Source of the DNA: Liolophura sinensis
Lineage: Eukaryota; Mollusca; Polyplacophora; Chitonida; Chitonidae
Assembly (NCBI RefSeq): GCF_032854445.1
Contig: NC_088305.1
Span: forward strand, 30,468,628 to 30,532,627
Length of the DNA: 64,000 bases
Direction of reading: 5' to 3'
In this document: piece by piece, positions 1-12,918 of the stretch
How the letters are laid out: the number at the start of each line of letters is the position of its first letter
Position numbering within the stretch: position 1 is the first letter of the stretch
Notes under the pieces: generated by a model
What the model saw: the letters and a program-made list of their open reading frames with translations, nothing else
Database searches by the model: none
Told to the model about the DNA's origin: nothing
Position numbers and translations under genes: made by a program

Positions 1-305
1 CCAGCTGAGTATTGTGTATCAATTAACAATGGCCCAGCTGAGTATTGTGTATCAATTAACAATGGCCCAGCTGAGTATTGTGTATCAGTTAACGGTGACC
101 CAGCTGAGTATTGTGTATCAGTTAACGGTGACCCAGCTGAGTATTGTGTATCAGTTAACGGTGGCCCAGCTGAGTATTGTGTATCAGTTAACGGTGACCC
201 AGCTGAGTATTGTGTATCAGTTAACGGTGACCCAGCTGAGTATTGTGTATCAGTTAACGGTGGCCCAGCTGAGTATTGTGTATCAGTTAACGGTGACCCA
301 GCTGA
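1..305. repeat. 33-bp tandem array
   Basis: About nine copies of a unit with core 'cagctgagtattgtgtatca', cut by the window start. Since 33 is a multiple of three, it stays open as an 11-residue repeat, which I take as a by-product. Confidence 0.95.
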
Positions 306-725
306 AGGTAATATTCATACATCATGGAGAAACAACAACAAAAGCCCTATCTTCCAAGCCAGTTTTTGCATCACCCTTTTGCTTTTAGCCTTGCAGCCAA
401 GTTGGTGGTGAGGTTCGCACATAAGGCAATCAGACAAAATTTGGTGCTAAGTTTTTACATATAAGCTAGCTAATTCACTCACACGCACACACGTAACACA
501 CTGTATATATGTGGATGTATTGTGAAGGTTTATAGGGATTTTTATCTGAAATTTGCACACACGTTTCGTTTTGTCTTATTTTTCCAACACGCACAAAATT
601 GTATTTACCTTTAGTTTTGGAACTCCAAAACGCTTTGATAAATCTCCTTGATGTAGAATAGTGATTAGCCAATTTTGTTGATGCACAGATCAGCTGTAGA
701 TATAGAATTGTCAATTGAAGGGCAA

Positions 726-1137
726 TTCTAGAACATTGTTTTGGTGTAGATCTAGAATATTAATGAAACACAGATCTAGAACATTAAGTCTAGAGGTGTA
801 GAACATTGTTTGAACAGAGATCTAGGACATTGTTTGGGCAGAGATCTAGAACATTGTTTGGACAGAGATCTAGGACATTGTTTGGGCAGAGATGTAGAAC
901 ATTGTTGAGATAGAGATCTAGAGCATTATTGCGGCAGAGATGTAGAAAATTGTTGAGGCAGAGATCTAGAACATTGTTTGGGCAGAGATCTAGAACATTG
1001 TTTGGGCAGAGATCTAGAACATTGTTGAGGCAGAGATCTAGAACATTGTTTAGGCAGAGATCTAGAACATTGTTGAGGCAGAGATCTAGAACATTGTTGA
1101 GGAAGAGATCTAGAACATTGTTTAGGCAGAGATGTAT
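726..1137. repeat. 24-bp tandem array
   Basis: About 15 units with core 'gagatctagaacattgtt'. The left end is irregular. It is open on both strands because the unit is eight codons long. Confidence 0.93.
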
Positions 1138-1139
1138 AT

Positions 1140-2215
1140 ACACGTGGTTATGAAACATATGAGAAGATATCTAGAGTGGCAGTCCGTGTACATTGACGGG
1201 CATTTTGCATGGCAGTCCTTCACTGGCAGGACATAATACACGTATCTGTTAGCAAGGAGGAATGACAAAACCCTTTGAGGAGGGATTGGGTATGGAGATA
1301 ATTAAGGGAGTGTGTCTGGCCTATCTGAGAGAGGTTGCAGGAAAAAGTGATACTCTGAAGATGCTTGTCTATTTTGAGTACAGAACCAGTGCTGGCAATG
1401 TGCCAAAAAGGCAAAGTTTTAAGGTGTGATCCTGGAGGTAATGATGTCTGATCAGAACATGAAATCAATTGGCTATTCAGAGATGCTGTTGTTGAGTACG
1501 ACATGCGGTGCATTCATTGACACTTGGTCGGCGACTGTCTGAGAAAAAGAAAGAAACGAGCCCGTTTTTGTCCTGCGTGACTCACTTAGAATTCCTTTGG
1601 TGGCAAGGCCATGTCAATTTTGAGTTCCGTTTTTTTATTCTTCTTCAAAACATCAAGACTAATAATGTCAAATTTACATCAATACTTCAGTGCACTTTGT
1701 GTAGACTTCATGCAGCATACATGTACATGAAGAATTTCCAGATCAGTGGCATATACCCCAGTTGTTCACATTCATCTTGTAACTGTTAGAAATACTAATT
1801 ATGTGTTATTATAAATGCTAGCTCTTTGATTGCAGGGGCTGGTTTTGTGAAGCTTACCGAGTGTTAAGTTGACCTGAGCTAGGTGCATTTAATACCTCTA
1901 CAGCATACATTAGTTAAGGGCTTGCTTAGCTTAGTGAGCTTTATGAAACCTGCCCCAGAACATTTAATTATTTAGTGTGTTTTAGAATTCCAATCTCAAG
2001 TAATTTAGTCTTGACGTAATGTCTGGGAGTGTATCTGAAGGGTCAACACTATGGATAAAGTTGACATATGCAAGATAGATAAAAACCAGAACAGGGACAA
2101 CAGTGTGATAGCTGGCAAATAGTCACAAGTAACCCGTGAAATCTGGCCTCTTGTCAGTTTACCTCAGTTAGGGTTTTATTCTAACTATTCATGTAAATGC
2201 ATAGATAGTAGCAAT
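1140..2215. other. unique sequence, no gene seen
   Basis: AT-rich DNA with stop codons in all frames apart from short chance ORFs. No repeat or exon was recognised. Confidence 0.5.
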
Positions 2216-2250
2216 TTACACACACACACACACACCCACACACACCCAGC
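2216..2250. repeat. (CA)n microsatellite
   Basis: An interrupted CA run, with two 'ccca' interruptions. Confidence 0.9.
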
Positions 2251-2469
2251 ATATTGGCGTAAGCAGAATTCAGTAAAAAAAGTGATGTTAATTGCAATTT
2301 ATGAGACATCTTTAGCCTAGAGTTACTCAGACTACTGACACAGCTGTCATGACATTCAAAGTACAGTCACATTAAAACATTGCAATGTATGCTACTTGTA
2401 TGTGTAGGAAAATAAGTGATTTTTAGATTTGTTTCATAGGAAGTAAATCTAATACATTGAATGTGTGCA

Positions 2470-2790
2470 CCGAACCAGCTATTGCTGACTTCTGCCAGGC
2501 ACGCTGTGACAGAACTACTTCATGCTGGCTTCTGTCTTGCACTGTGTCACAGAGCTGGTTGTATGTTGCTGACTTCTGTTTAGCACGTTGTCACAGAACT
2601 ACATGTTGACTTCTGTCAGGCATGGTGTGACAGAACTACTTCATGCTGGCTTCTGTCTGGCACTGTGTCATAGAGCTGGTTGTATGTTGCTGACTTCTGT
2701 TTTGCACTTTGTCACAGAACTGCATGTACATGTTGACTTCTGCCTGGCACTGTGTCACAGAACCAGTTGATTGCTTACTTCTGTCTAACA
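2470..2790. repeat. irregular tandem repeat with 121-bp higher-order period
   Basis: The core 'gcactgtgtcacagaac' and 'ctgacttctgt' recur six to seven times at uneven steps. The block starting at 2507 recurs at 2628, a 121-bp shift. Confidence 0.85.
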
Positions 2791-2799
2791 TTGTTGTCA

Positions 2800-5230
2800 G
2801 TCCAGTTATGTTCCCATTTGCTCATCTCATATATTTTGAACAGTCATGTTTTTGATTGTGGAATTTGTATTTGCAGGTATTACTCTTTGTAATGTGACTT
2901 ATTAAAGTTGAACACCCTTACGTAGATTATTGTATTTTATTTTATGTTTTTCAATCTGACAATACATTGCAATATACAACCCATCAAATGAGTTCTAGGA
3001 CTAGTAATTTTTGACGCGGAGTGATAAAAAGTCACATTTGATGACGGAAATGATGAGAAGCCTGTTGAAAAGCAAAAGCATTAAATGTGTTCTGCTTCTT
3101 TTATTTAAATTTTTCTCTATCTTAAACATCATGTTAGTAGCACTTTTTAACATCATTCAGATTTGTTCCTGGCACCAAAATTGCCCATCAGTAAAACATA
3201 AAGTAAAACTGGTTTGGCCTTAATTGACAGACAGTCTGAGGAACGTTTCTGTTACTACCAAACATGCGTCTTCGAGAAGTCTCGGAGATGCGTCCATGCA
3301 CATGCCCAGAGGCTGAAGGCCCAGCGAGCTGTAATAAATCTGGTCGCATTTCCGCGGCACCCATGATGCGCTTGATGCGCACCAGCTGTTGCTGTCTTTA
3401 ACCAGCCATAAAATCTCGTCGTCCTTGCGCAAAGCGTTTCTCGGGCTGTTCTGTATTCAATAAAAGCGCCATGGAAGAGATAGTTATGTAGAGGCGTTTA
3501 AGCATTCCATACATCATTCTGTCATATTTCAGTTCAATAAATGCTGTGATTGATTGATTTTTATTGCACCACATTTGAGCTCAGTGAGATGTTCCATAGA
3601 AACCATCAGTGTGGGGAATAGGCTGATTTCTCCTGGAGTGGGACTACATGCGTTCTAATGGCCGTAATTTAGCGTTCTCGTGATGTTTTCAAGAGACTGG
3701 TAAATACTTGTTTATTCAACTCCAAAATGAGTTAATTACATGTACTTTCAGATCAGGCTGGTTATTAAAAGATGACTGACAAAAAACTGCAGTATTGCCA
3801 TTTTTTATATCCATGTCCCATTAGAATTGTGGAGAGTGATCAACAGTGAATCCAGCTGTATAGAGATGACACTTTTCCCACTAGCAGTCATGGCTGTAGA
3901 CAGTCCTTCACACCAAGCCCACAAGGTTGTTGTATTTGTTATGAACATTTTTTTTTTCTACCTTGCTTGTGATGTACTCTTAAATTAAATTTTCTCCCTG
4001 TCCAAAAAAATTCTCCACCTGTACATGTTGATCTGGTTACACGTCTGTCTGTGTGTGTGGGTTTGGTGGGGTGGGGTTTAGGGTTAGGAAGAGCTATAAG
4101 ATGCCATGCTCCCTCCAAAGCAATACAAATAATCCCACAGATAGTATTTACATGTACTAAGTTTTGACATGCTGAATTTTATCCAAAATGCATCTGTTTT
4201 TTACAAGTTATGCATTCTGATGTTTAACAGGATTTCCCTGACTTTGACTGTAGCACAGCTTCTGATAACTTGAACAATTTTCATGAAAAAAAAAAAGTCT
4301 GTATAGATTCATTATGCTGCCATTTCTTGATGATTTAAAACATAGCTTAATTGCTCCAGGCATAAGCTTTTGCATATTTGCATGTACATACAGGTAAATA
4401 TAAGTTTTTGACTTAAACTTTAAAATTCAAGTATGATAGATTTGTCATGATATAACATTTTATATATTGAAGTGATTAAAATATTAACTCGTCGGACCTA
4501 AAAGTACGGATTTAATAGGTATATCACGTTTCAAATTATGACTCTGAATGTGCATTCCAGACAAAAATAGCTTTGTGGGAATTCATCCTTGCCAATTTTT
4601 GTTATATAATGCATTAACAAGTGTGAAGTAAATACACGAAAACATGTAAGCTTTAAAAGATACATGTATACAGTTATAGCCACCTTACAGGATTAATAGA
4701 CATCTTGGTTTCATTCCATCAGTGCACAACGGAGCCGACATTAGCCAGACTTTTGAGAAGAGTTCCGAATTGCTCCATCCAGTATAAAATCTCTCCTGAA
4801 TTGGGTGAATAATTGATGGCTGCTCAGCCAAGTTTACATGTTGTAAACTACGTAGTAGGTTTGTGCTCACTGGTCAGGGGCAAGGACCAAATTGACGTGC
4901 TTACAGATACATGTGTCTTTGAATTTTACATAGGATAATTTGTATCCGAAGAAAGTGATTATAATTGCAGAATCTCTAAGCTTTTGTTGTGTTTGAAAAC
5001 ACAATTTTCAGTATTACAAAAAGTTGTCAGATTCGTGTATTAGTTGGAGAATGGGGAAAATGGGATATATATGTATTAACAAACCTGTCATTTCTGGCAT
5101 ATTTCTCTTGACATGACACTTTCATTTTCCAGTTTCATCTCCTATATTGTATAAAATATAAGAGTTTAAATCAAAATTTTGGACTTGTGGATTGGTCGCA
5201 AACCTTGACCAATGAGGTGTCCTCTTGAGC
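2800..5230. other. unique sequence; one CpG-rich patch at 3230-3480
   Basis: Mostly AT-rich without recognisable genes. The patch at 3230-3480 is richer in CG dinucleotides than its surroundings and is discussed in the findings. A (GATT) run sits at 3548. Confidence 0.4.
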
Positions 5231-5233
5231 TGC

Positions 5234-6072
5234 ATTGTATATCCTACACTATATACCCTTTTGTCTGAAGATTTGCTCTTGACTCTGCTACATTCTATAC
5301 CCGTTTGAGGGTTTGCTCTTGACTCTGCTACATTCTGTACCCGTTTGAGGGTTTGCTCTTGACTCTGCTACATTCTGTACCCGTTTGAGGGTTTGCTCTT
5401 GACTCTGCTACATTGCATACCCAAAATGGTATAGGACAAAAGTCTGAGGTTTTGCTACATGTAGTTACATTGTATACCATTTTGTCTGAATGTTTGCTCT
5501 TGATTCTGCATGTAGTAACACCTCAGACAAAAGGGTATACAATGTAGCAGTTACATTTTATACCCTCTTGTCTGAAGGTTTGCTCTTGACCCGGCTACAT
5601 TGTATACCCTTTTGTCTGAAGGTTTGCCCTTACTTCCTCTACTTTGTGTACCCTTTTGTCTGAAGGTTTGTTCTTGACATAGCTACATTGTATACCCTTT
5701 TGTCTGAAGGTTTGTTCTTGACTCTGCTAGATTGTATACCCTTTCGTCAGAAGGTTTGTTCTTGACTCAGGTACATTTTACACCTTTTTGTTTGAAGGTT
5801 TGCCCTTTACTCCACAATTTTGTATACCCTTTTGTCTCAAGGTTTGTTCTTGACATGGCTACATTTTGTACCCTTTTGTCTCAAGGTTTGTTCTTGACAT
5901 AGCTACATTTTATACCCTTTTGTCTGAAGGTTTGTTGTTGACATGGCTACATTGTATACCCTTTTGTCTGAAGGTTTGCCCTTGACATGGCTAAATTGTA
6001 TATCCTTTTGTCTGAAGGCTTGTTCTTGACTCTGCTACAGTACATTCTGTACCCTTTTGTCTGAAGGTTTGC
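5234..6072. repeat. 40-44-bp tandem array with inverted unit
   Basis: About 19 units with core 'tacccttttgtctgaaggtt' and 'cttgactctgctacatt'. The left part uses a 40-bp form and the right part a 44-bp form. One unit, at about 5519-5548, is reversed. Confidence 0.93.
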
Positions 6073-6269
6073 TATATGTATATATACATAAATTCCTCAC
6101 AAAAAAAACAAGTCACATAAATTTTTTTTGGGCATTCTCACAGCCTCTTTTCTCCAGATTGAAGCCTGACCATTCCTGTAATATCTACATGTATATATGA
6201 ATTAAAAGTGAAATATTCTGTTGATCATAAATTATACAATTAAATTTTGGCTTTAATGTCTGCATTATG

Positions 6270-6510
6270 AATGAACGAATGAATGAATGTATGCTTAGGG
6301 TTTAACGTCGTAATTAACAAATTTTCAGTCATGTGATAAAGTCATTGGGTGTGTATACATATAGTGTGTCTTCTTGTGGCCGAACGAGCCCATGCTGCCA
6401 AGGTGCAGGCGCCAGGCACCGGACGTGACACCCCACCCAGTCACATTATACTGACACCAGGCCAACCAGTGGTGTTTCTGAGCTCCAACCTCTCAGTGTT
6501 GAGCACCATG
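6270..6510 (-). mobile_element. dispersed SINE-like repeat, family B
   Basis: Reverse complement of the element at 48160-48520. Shared segments include 'ggttggcctggtgtcag', 'ccacaagaagacaca' and a tail of 'gacgttaaaccctaagcat' followed by (CATT)n. Confidence 0.75.
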
Positions 6511-6814
6511 TAGGCCATGCATGCAATGCTGACAGGAAATCAAGCCATTCAACCAGTCTAGGTTTTCAGATTTCTGTAATGACTCGCATGTACCAGAGCT
6601 ACAGGAATTGGCTTCAGCCTTGGATTCCAGCAAAAAGTTAAATTCAAATTCATATAGTTTTTATAATAGAAGATACTCTGTTTCAGATCATCAAAGTTGT
6701 GAACATGGAATCCCTGAAAATGTGATTACTTTTGTTTGCATTAGAACCTTCATATGTATCAGTAACTTCTTTGTGAAGGTATTATAGATTTGTTCTTGAT
6801 TCTGGTAGATTCCA

Positions 6815-6950
6815 GCAAAGCCAATCTCAAGATGTTTATTCAAGCATATTCTGAGGAAATTAATTTTTACAGGGTGATAAAATTGGGCTATTATGAAGCC
6901 CTGAAATTGAGCAGTCCAACTAGTGTTCTTTTTTTTTTTTTTTTCAAAAA
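6815..6950. repeat. dispersed repeat, copy 1 of a pair
   Basis: Resembles 8085-8205: 'tttattcaagc', 'gaagccctgaaa' and 'gcagtccaac' occur in the same order, and each copy ends in a T-rich tract. Family unknown. Confidence 0.6.
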
Positions 6951-8084
6951 TAAAATCATAACAAGATGCATAAATTTCGTAGAAACTTGGTGTTTCATAT
7001 ACTGGTCCCAAAAAAGGTTGAGGCATTAGTGTATGTAAGCTACTATGTACATGTACACGTAGAGGAGTCATAAGTGACGTGTGAGCACCCATGGGTGCGC
7101 AGGTGCACGGCCAAATCACAACCAGGTAATTAATTACGTTAGTTTGAGTTGCCTGCAGCTCTATGTCTTCTCTTGTTTCCCATGGCAATGACCCCACTCC
7201 CCCCACTCTTCCCCTCTCCCCCACTTGCTTCTAACCAGATCGGGTTTGGGGTCAACGCTTTCTGTAGAATTCAACCAGAAGATCAATACAGAGGTCTATA
7301 ATGGAGAAAGGGTTCCCGTTGGCCCTGAGCTGGACATCTAAGAAACTGCTTGTCAGAGGAGAACACTGGAGACAGAAAGCAACCAACGGCCAGCTGTGTC
7401 CCAGTAACTGCTGTAGGGTCATTGTACCCCTCCCCTTATCTCTGCCCTGTCTCAACCCTCAAAAATTCCCATAAACTGTTGTTTCATTTCCTCACGGTTT
7501 TAGGATGTAATTTACATTTAATGTGTGTTCGTATGTCCTCTTTCCTTCATATGTTCTCTTACGGTATCACCTTAAACATGACTAACGTAGCCAGATTTTC
7601 AGATTCTCACCAATCCATGAAAACATTGTTAACATAGTTCTAAGCACATGTAAGACCGCTGTTTTAATAAGGCCTGTATATGAGGCCCTAATGATTTTGT
7701 CATGATTATTTAGTTCCTAACTGTTCTGAATTTTTGGGTCATCTGGTCAGCTCTTTTTACAGAGTACACTTAAAATTGTAACACGAATACACATGCAGTT
7801 TTATTATACTCTCTCTCAGTATTAGTCCATTTAATGAAATATGCTTGAGTACAATGTCAAACACGAGGTAACTCCCAGAAATAATGAGAATGTTAGAAAT
7901 TAAAAAAAAACAAAATCATTAATAGCATACTCTCCATCTTATAATCGACACCTTATGGCAGAATTATCGCTGATGATGTGTTAGGCCAAAATCATTCATT
8001 CATTCAGTATCTACAAAGCATGCTTAAACATTGGCTTACACATCATCATCCAGAGTAACCATTCACATGGTTTCAAGATGATTT
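6951..8084. other. unique sequence, no gene seen
   Basis: Contains a C/T-rich stretch at 7190-7225. ORFs up to 177 codons on the minus strand overlap the repeat and a poly-T run, and look accidental. Confidence 0.4.
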
Positions 8085-8205
8085 CAAGATTTATTCAAGC
8101 GTAGCCTAGGAGAATTATTCTCTGCACACTTATATAATTATGCCTTTTGTGAAGCCCTGAAAGTGGGCAGTCCAACCAGTTTATTTATTTTTACATCATT
8201 CATTA
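8085..8205. repeat. dispersed repeat, copy 2 of a pair
   Basis: Partner of 6815-6950. Both are in the + orientation, about 1.3 kb apart. Confidence 0.6.
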
Positions 8206-8580
8206 TCTAAAAAAACTAAAACATTGCCTTTAACATCATCACCTCACTGCATCTTAAGCAGACCTCTGTACGTCTGAAATCCTATGGAAACTGCAGAAAT
8301 TTTACTTTCTATCAGAAATGCTAATGAAAGGGAAAACTATTACATGTGGCATAGAAATGCTTAGGAGAGCTTTGAAATAGTTAAAGAAAAAAACGTGAGA
8401 TACATGTACATTTTTGCAGATTTTGTAAAAAAAAAAAAACATTTGAGGGTGGACTGCATGTGTGCAGGTAGATTTGCAGCATGGGTGCACAGGTAAGCTT
8501 TTTTGTTCTCTGCATACAGTGTGTGTGAACCCATGCACCCTTCATTTGTCAATAGTTTAGTAAGCTTTTGAATAGGTGTA

Positions 8581-8915
8581 GCTTTGAAACTGTTTGGAGA
8601 GCTTTGAAACATCTTACAATGTTGAAACCCTGAAGACACACAATTGTGCCATTCTCACTACCGTGAAAACCCTTTGGGTGGCTTTGAAACTGTTTGGAGA
8701 GCTTTGAAACATCTTACAATGTTGAAACCCTGAAGACACACAATTGTGCCATTCTCACTACCGTGGAAACCCTTTGGGTGGCTTTGAAACTGTTTGGAGA
8801 GCTTTGAAACATCTTACAATGTTGAAACCCTGAAGACACACAATTGTGCCATTCCCACTACCGTGGAAAGCCATTGGGTGGCTTTGAAACTGTTTGAAGA
8901 GCCCTGAAACATTGT
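8581..8915. repeat. 100-bp tandem array
   Basis: 'gctttgaaac' recurs at 8581, 8681, 8781 and 8881, an exact 100-bp period. Three nearly identical full units and a fourth partial one are present. Confidence 0.95.
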
Positions 8916-9487
8916 AACAATGTTGAATTATGGTGAATAGGATGCTAATAATGATTTGTTGTCATTAAAGATGCAAGCTTCATAAAACTGAGCAAATTAT
9001 TTGTCTACACCCCATAGCTCTCTCAGAATGTTGTAAAATAGTGTTGATAGCTTGGGACACCTTTGTTTTTGCAAACCTTGACATTCTGCTCTCATTGATG
9101 TATCAATACATGCAGTTAATTAGCAGTGTTGAGTTGGCATTATGATGTTAAATAATGGTGCATAATAACAGCTGTGAAGAGCGGAAGGGACATCAAGTAC
9201 ACATGTGAGCTACATGTTTACAGTGCGTGTACATGTGGAGATTGATTTGACAAATGTTGTATTACTAACATCACAATGCACTTCCAGAAACACAGAAAGG
9301 CCTTAAAATTTATACTTTTGATGCCAGCACTTAAGTTTTTATGATAAGAAATTAGTCAGACTTTACAAAAATCTGACCCTAAAGTGACCATAATGGGTGG
9401 ATGAATCAATCAGAATCAAGCCAAATGTGTCACTATAGGTGAAATCGCTGCTGTATACACGATTTTATGGTGGCGGCCATATATGTT
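8916..9487. other. unique sequence, no gene seen
   Basis: AT-rich spacer between the 100-bp and 67-bp arrays. No exon signal recognised. Confidence 0.4.
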
Positions 9488-11497
9488 TGAATGGCTTTTT
9501 GACTATACAACTTTCTGGTCAGATGGAAGTTTTGCCCAGCTTGTCCAGTTTTATAGAATGGCTTTATGACTATACAACTATCTGGTCAGATGGAGGTTTT
9601 GCCCAGCTTGTCCAGTTTTATAGAATGGCTTTATGATTATACAACTATCTGGTCAGATGGATGTTTTGCCTGGCTTGTCCAGTTTTATAGAATGGCTTTA
9701 TGACTATACAACTATCTAGTCAGATGGAGGTTTTGCCTGGCTTGTCCTGTTTTATAGAATGGCTTTATGATTATACAATTATCTGGTCAGATGGAGGTTT
9801 TGCCTGGCTTGTCCAGTTTTATAGAATGGCTTTATGACTATACAACTATCTAGTCAGATGGAGGTTTTGCCTGGCTTGTCCTGTTTTATAGAATGGCTTT
9901 ATGACTATTCGACTTTCTGGTCAGATGGATGTTTTGCCCGGCTTGTCCAGTTTTATAGAATGGCTTTATGACTGTGCGACTTTCTGGTCAGATGGAGGTT
10001 TGCCTGGCTTGTCCTGTTTTATAGAATGGCTTTATGACTATACAACTATCTGGTCAGATGGAGGTTTTGTCCAGCTTGTCCAGTTTTATAGAATGGCTTT
10101 ATGACTATACAACTATCTGGTCAGATGGAGGTTTGCCTGGCTTGTCCAGTTTTATAGAATGGCTTTATGACTATACAACTCTCTGGTCAGATGGAGGTTT
10201 TGTCCGGCTTGTCCAGTTTTATAGAATGGCTTTTTGACTATACAACTATCTGGTCAGATGGAGGTTTTGCCCAGCTTGTCCTGTTTTATAGAATGGCTTT
10301 ATGATTATACAACTATCTGGTCAGATGGAAGTTTCACCCGGCTTGTCCAGTTTTATAGAATGGCTTTATGACTATACAACTATCTAGTCAGATGGAGGTT
10401 TTGCCTGGCTTATCCAGTTTTATAGAATGGCTTTATGACTATACAACTATCTAGTCAGATGGAGGTTTTGCCTGGCTTATCCAGTTTTATAGAATGGCTT
10501 TATGACTATACAACTATCTGGTCAGATGGATGTTTTGCCCGGCTTGTCCAGTTTTACAGAATGGCTTTATGACTATACAACTATCTGGTCAGATGGAGGT
10601 TTTGCCCAGCTTGTCCTGTTTTATAGAATGGCTTTATGACTATACAACTATCTGGTCAGATGGGTGTTTTGCCCAGCTTGTCCAGTTTTATAGAATGGCT
10701 TTATGACTATACAACTATCTAGTCAGATGGATGTTTTGCCCGGCTTGTCCAGTTTTATAGAATGGCTTTATGACTATACAACTATCTGGTCAGATGGAGG
10801 TTTTGCCCGGCTTGTCCAGTTTTATAGAATGGCTTTATGACTATACAACTATCTGGTCAGATGTAGGTTTTGCCCAGCTTGTCCTGTTTTATAGAATGGC
10901 TTTATGATTATACAACTATCTGGTCAGATGGAGGTTTTGCCCAGCTTGTCCAGTTTTATAGAATGGCTTTATGACTATACAACTATCTGGTCAGATGGAG
11001 GTTTTGCCCAGCTTGTCCTGTTTTATAGAATGGCTTTATGACTATACAACTATCTGGTCAGATGGAGGTTTTGCCCAGCTTGTTCTGTTTTATAGAATGG
11101 CTTTATGACTATACAACTATCTGGTCAGATGGAGGTTTTGCCCAGCTTGTCCAGTTTTATAGAATGGCTTTATGACTATACAACTATCTGGTCAGATGGA
11201 GGTTTTGCCCAGCTTGTCCTGTTTTATAGAATGGCTTTATGACTATACAACTATCTGGTCAGATGGAGGTTTTGCCCAGCTTGTCCAGTTTTATAGAATG
11301 GCTTTATGACTATACAACTATCTGGTCAGATGGATGTTTTGCCTGGCTTGTCCTGTTTTATAGAATGGCTTTATGACTATACAACTATCTGGTCAGATGG
11401 AGGTTTTGCCCAGCTTGTTCTGTTTTATAGAATGGCTTTATGACTATACAACTATCTAGTCAGATGGAGGTTTTGCCCGGCTTGTCCTGTTTTATAG
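9488..11497. repeat. 67-bp tandem array, 30 copies
   Basis: The core 'gaatggctttatgactatac' repeats with a 67-bp period. The span of 2010 bp is exactly 30 units. Because 67 is not a multiple of three, only short ORFs survive. Confidence 0.96.
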
Positions 11498-11525
11498 ATG
11501 CCCTCTTGGCAATCAAGATTCTGCG

Positions 11526-12102
11526 CACTGTTTTGTTGGTACTAGAGCTTTAACTTAATTCATTGTTTTGGTGGTACTAGAGCTTTAACTTAAGTCACTG
11601 TTTTGTTGGTACTAGAGCTTTAACTTAAGTCACTGTTTTGGTGGTATCTAGGGCTTTAGCTTAAGTCAGTGTTTTGTTGGTAGCTAGGGCTTTAACTTAA
11701 GTCACTGTCTTGGTGTTAGCTCAGGCTTTAACTTAAGTCACTGTTTTGGTGTTAGCTCAGGCTTTAACTTAAGTCACTGTTTTGGTGTTAGCTCAGGCTT
11801 TAACTTAAGTCACTGTTTTGTTGGTAGTTAGGGCTTTAGCTTAAGTCTCTGTTTTGGTGGTAGCTAGGGCTTTAACTTAAGTCATTGTTTTGGTTGTAGC
11901 TAGGGCTTTAACTTAAGTCAATGTTTTGGGTGATAGCTGGGGCTTTAACTTAAGCCAGTGTTTTGGTGGTAGCTAGGGCTTTAACTTAAGTCAATGTTTT
12001 GGGTGTAGCTAGGGCTTTATCTTAAGTCACTGTTTTTGGTGGTAGCTAGGGCTTTAACTTAATTCACTGTTTTTGGTGGTAGCTAGGGCTTTAACTTAAG
12101 TC
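11526..12102. repeat. 36-bp tandem array, 16 copies
   Basis: The core 'gctttaacttaagtcactgt' repeats every 35-38 bp. Sixteen copies were counted by the 'tttaacttaa' core and its close variants. It begins only 29 bp after the 67-bp array. Confidence 0.94.
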
Positions 12103-12351
12103 TACCTGTGCATGTATATTAAAACTTGTACAGGTAGATTTCTTTCAGATTGTAAGCAATATTTTTGAAAAAATTGCATGTACTGTAGGGAAAGAGAAGT
12201 GCACGGTAATAGATAATACAGAACATTAAAATTTCATCACATATGTGTTAAAGCTGTCCTTAGTGTCAAATACAGAATCGTGGAATTCAGGTTTGAAATT
12301 ATTGAGAATATCACAAACTCTTTGTGTCGAAAAACTACATGGAGGCTTCAA

Positions 12352-12918
12352 ATTGCTGTGGGTTTGATCCTGCATCAGGGTGTCATGTGAGAAATGTCTG
12401 TGTCCTATACAGGCCATGAAGAAGATGAATCCTGAAACAGGATTTAATTCTGGGCAGGGAGAGGGATGTGAAACATTGAGGTGAATATGGAAATCCTGTG
12501 GGTTTGATCCTGCATCAGGGTGTCATGTGAGAAATGTCTGTGTCCCATACCGGCCATAAAGGAGATGAATCCTGAAACAGGATTTAATTCTGGGCAGGGA
12601 GAGGGATGTGGAACATTGATGTGAATATGGAAATCCAGTGGGTTTGATCCTGCATCAGGGTGTCATGTGAGAAATGTCTGCGTCCCATACCGGCCATAAA
12701 GGAGATGAATCCTGAAACAGGATTTAATTCTGGGCAGGGAGAGGGATGTGGAACATTGAGGTGAATATGGAAATCCTGTGGGTTTGATCCTGCATCAGGG
12801 TGTCATGTGAGAAATGTCTGCGTCCCATACCGGCCATAAAGGAGATGAATCCTGAAACAGGATTTAATTCTGGGCAGGGAGAGGGATGTGGAACATTGAG
12901 GTGAATATGGAAATCCAG
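12352..12918. repeat. 140-bp tandem array, four copies
   Basis: 'ggtttgatcc' recurs at 12361, 12501, 12641 and 12781, an exact 140-bp period. Copies 2-4 are nearly identical. Confidence 0.95.

Noticed and set aside
6691-7224. 177-codon minus-strand ORF
   Set aside because: It crosses a dispersed repeat and a poly-T run (Lys-run in translation) and has no family resemblance.
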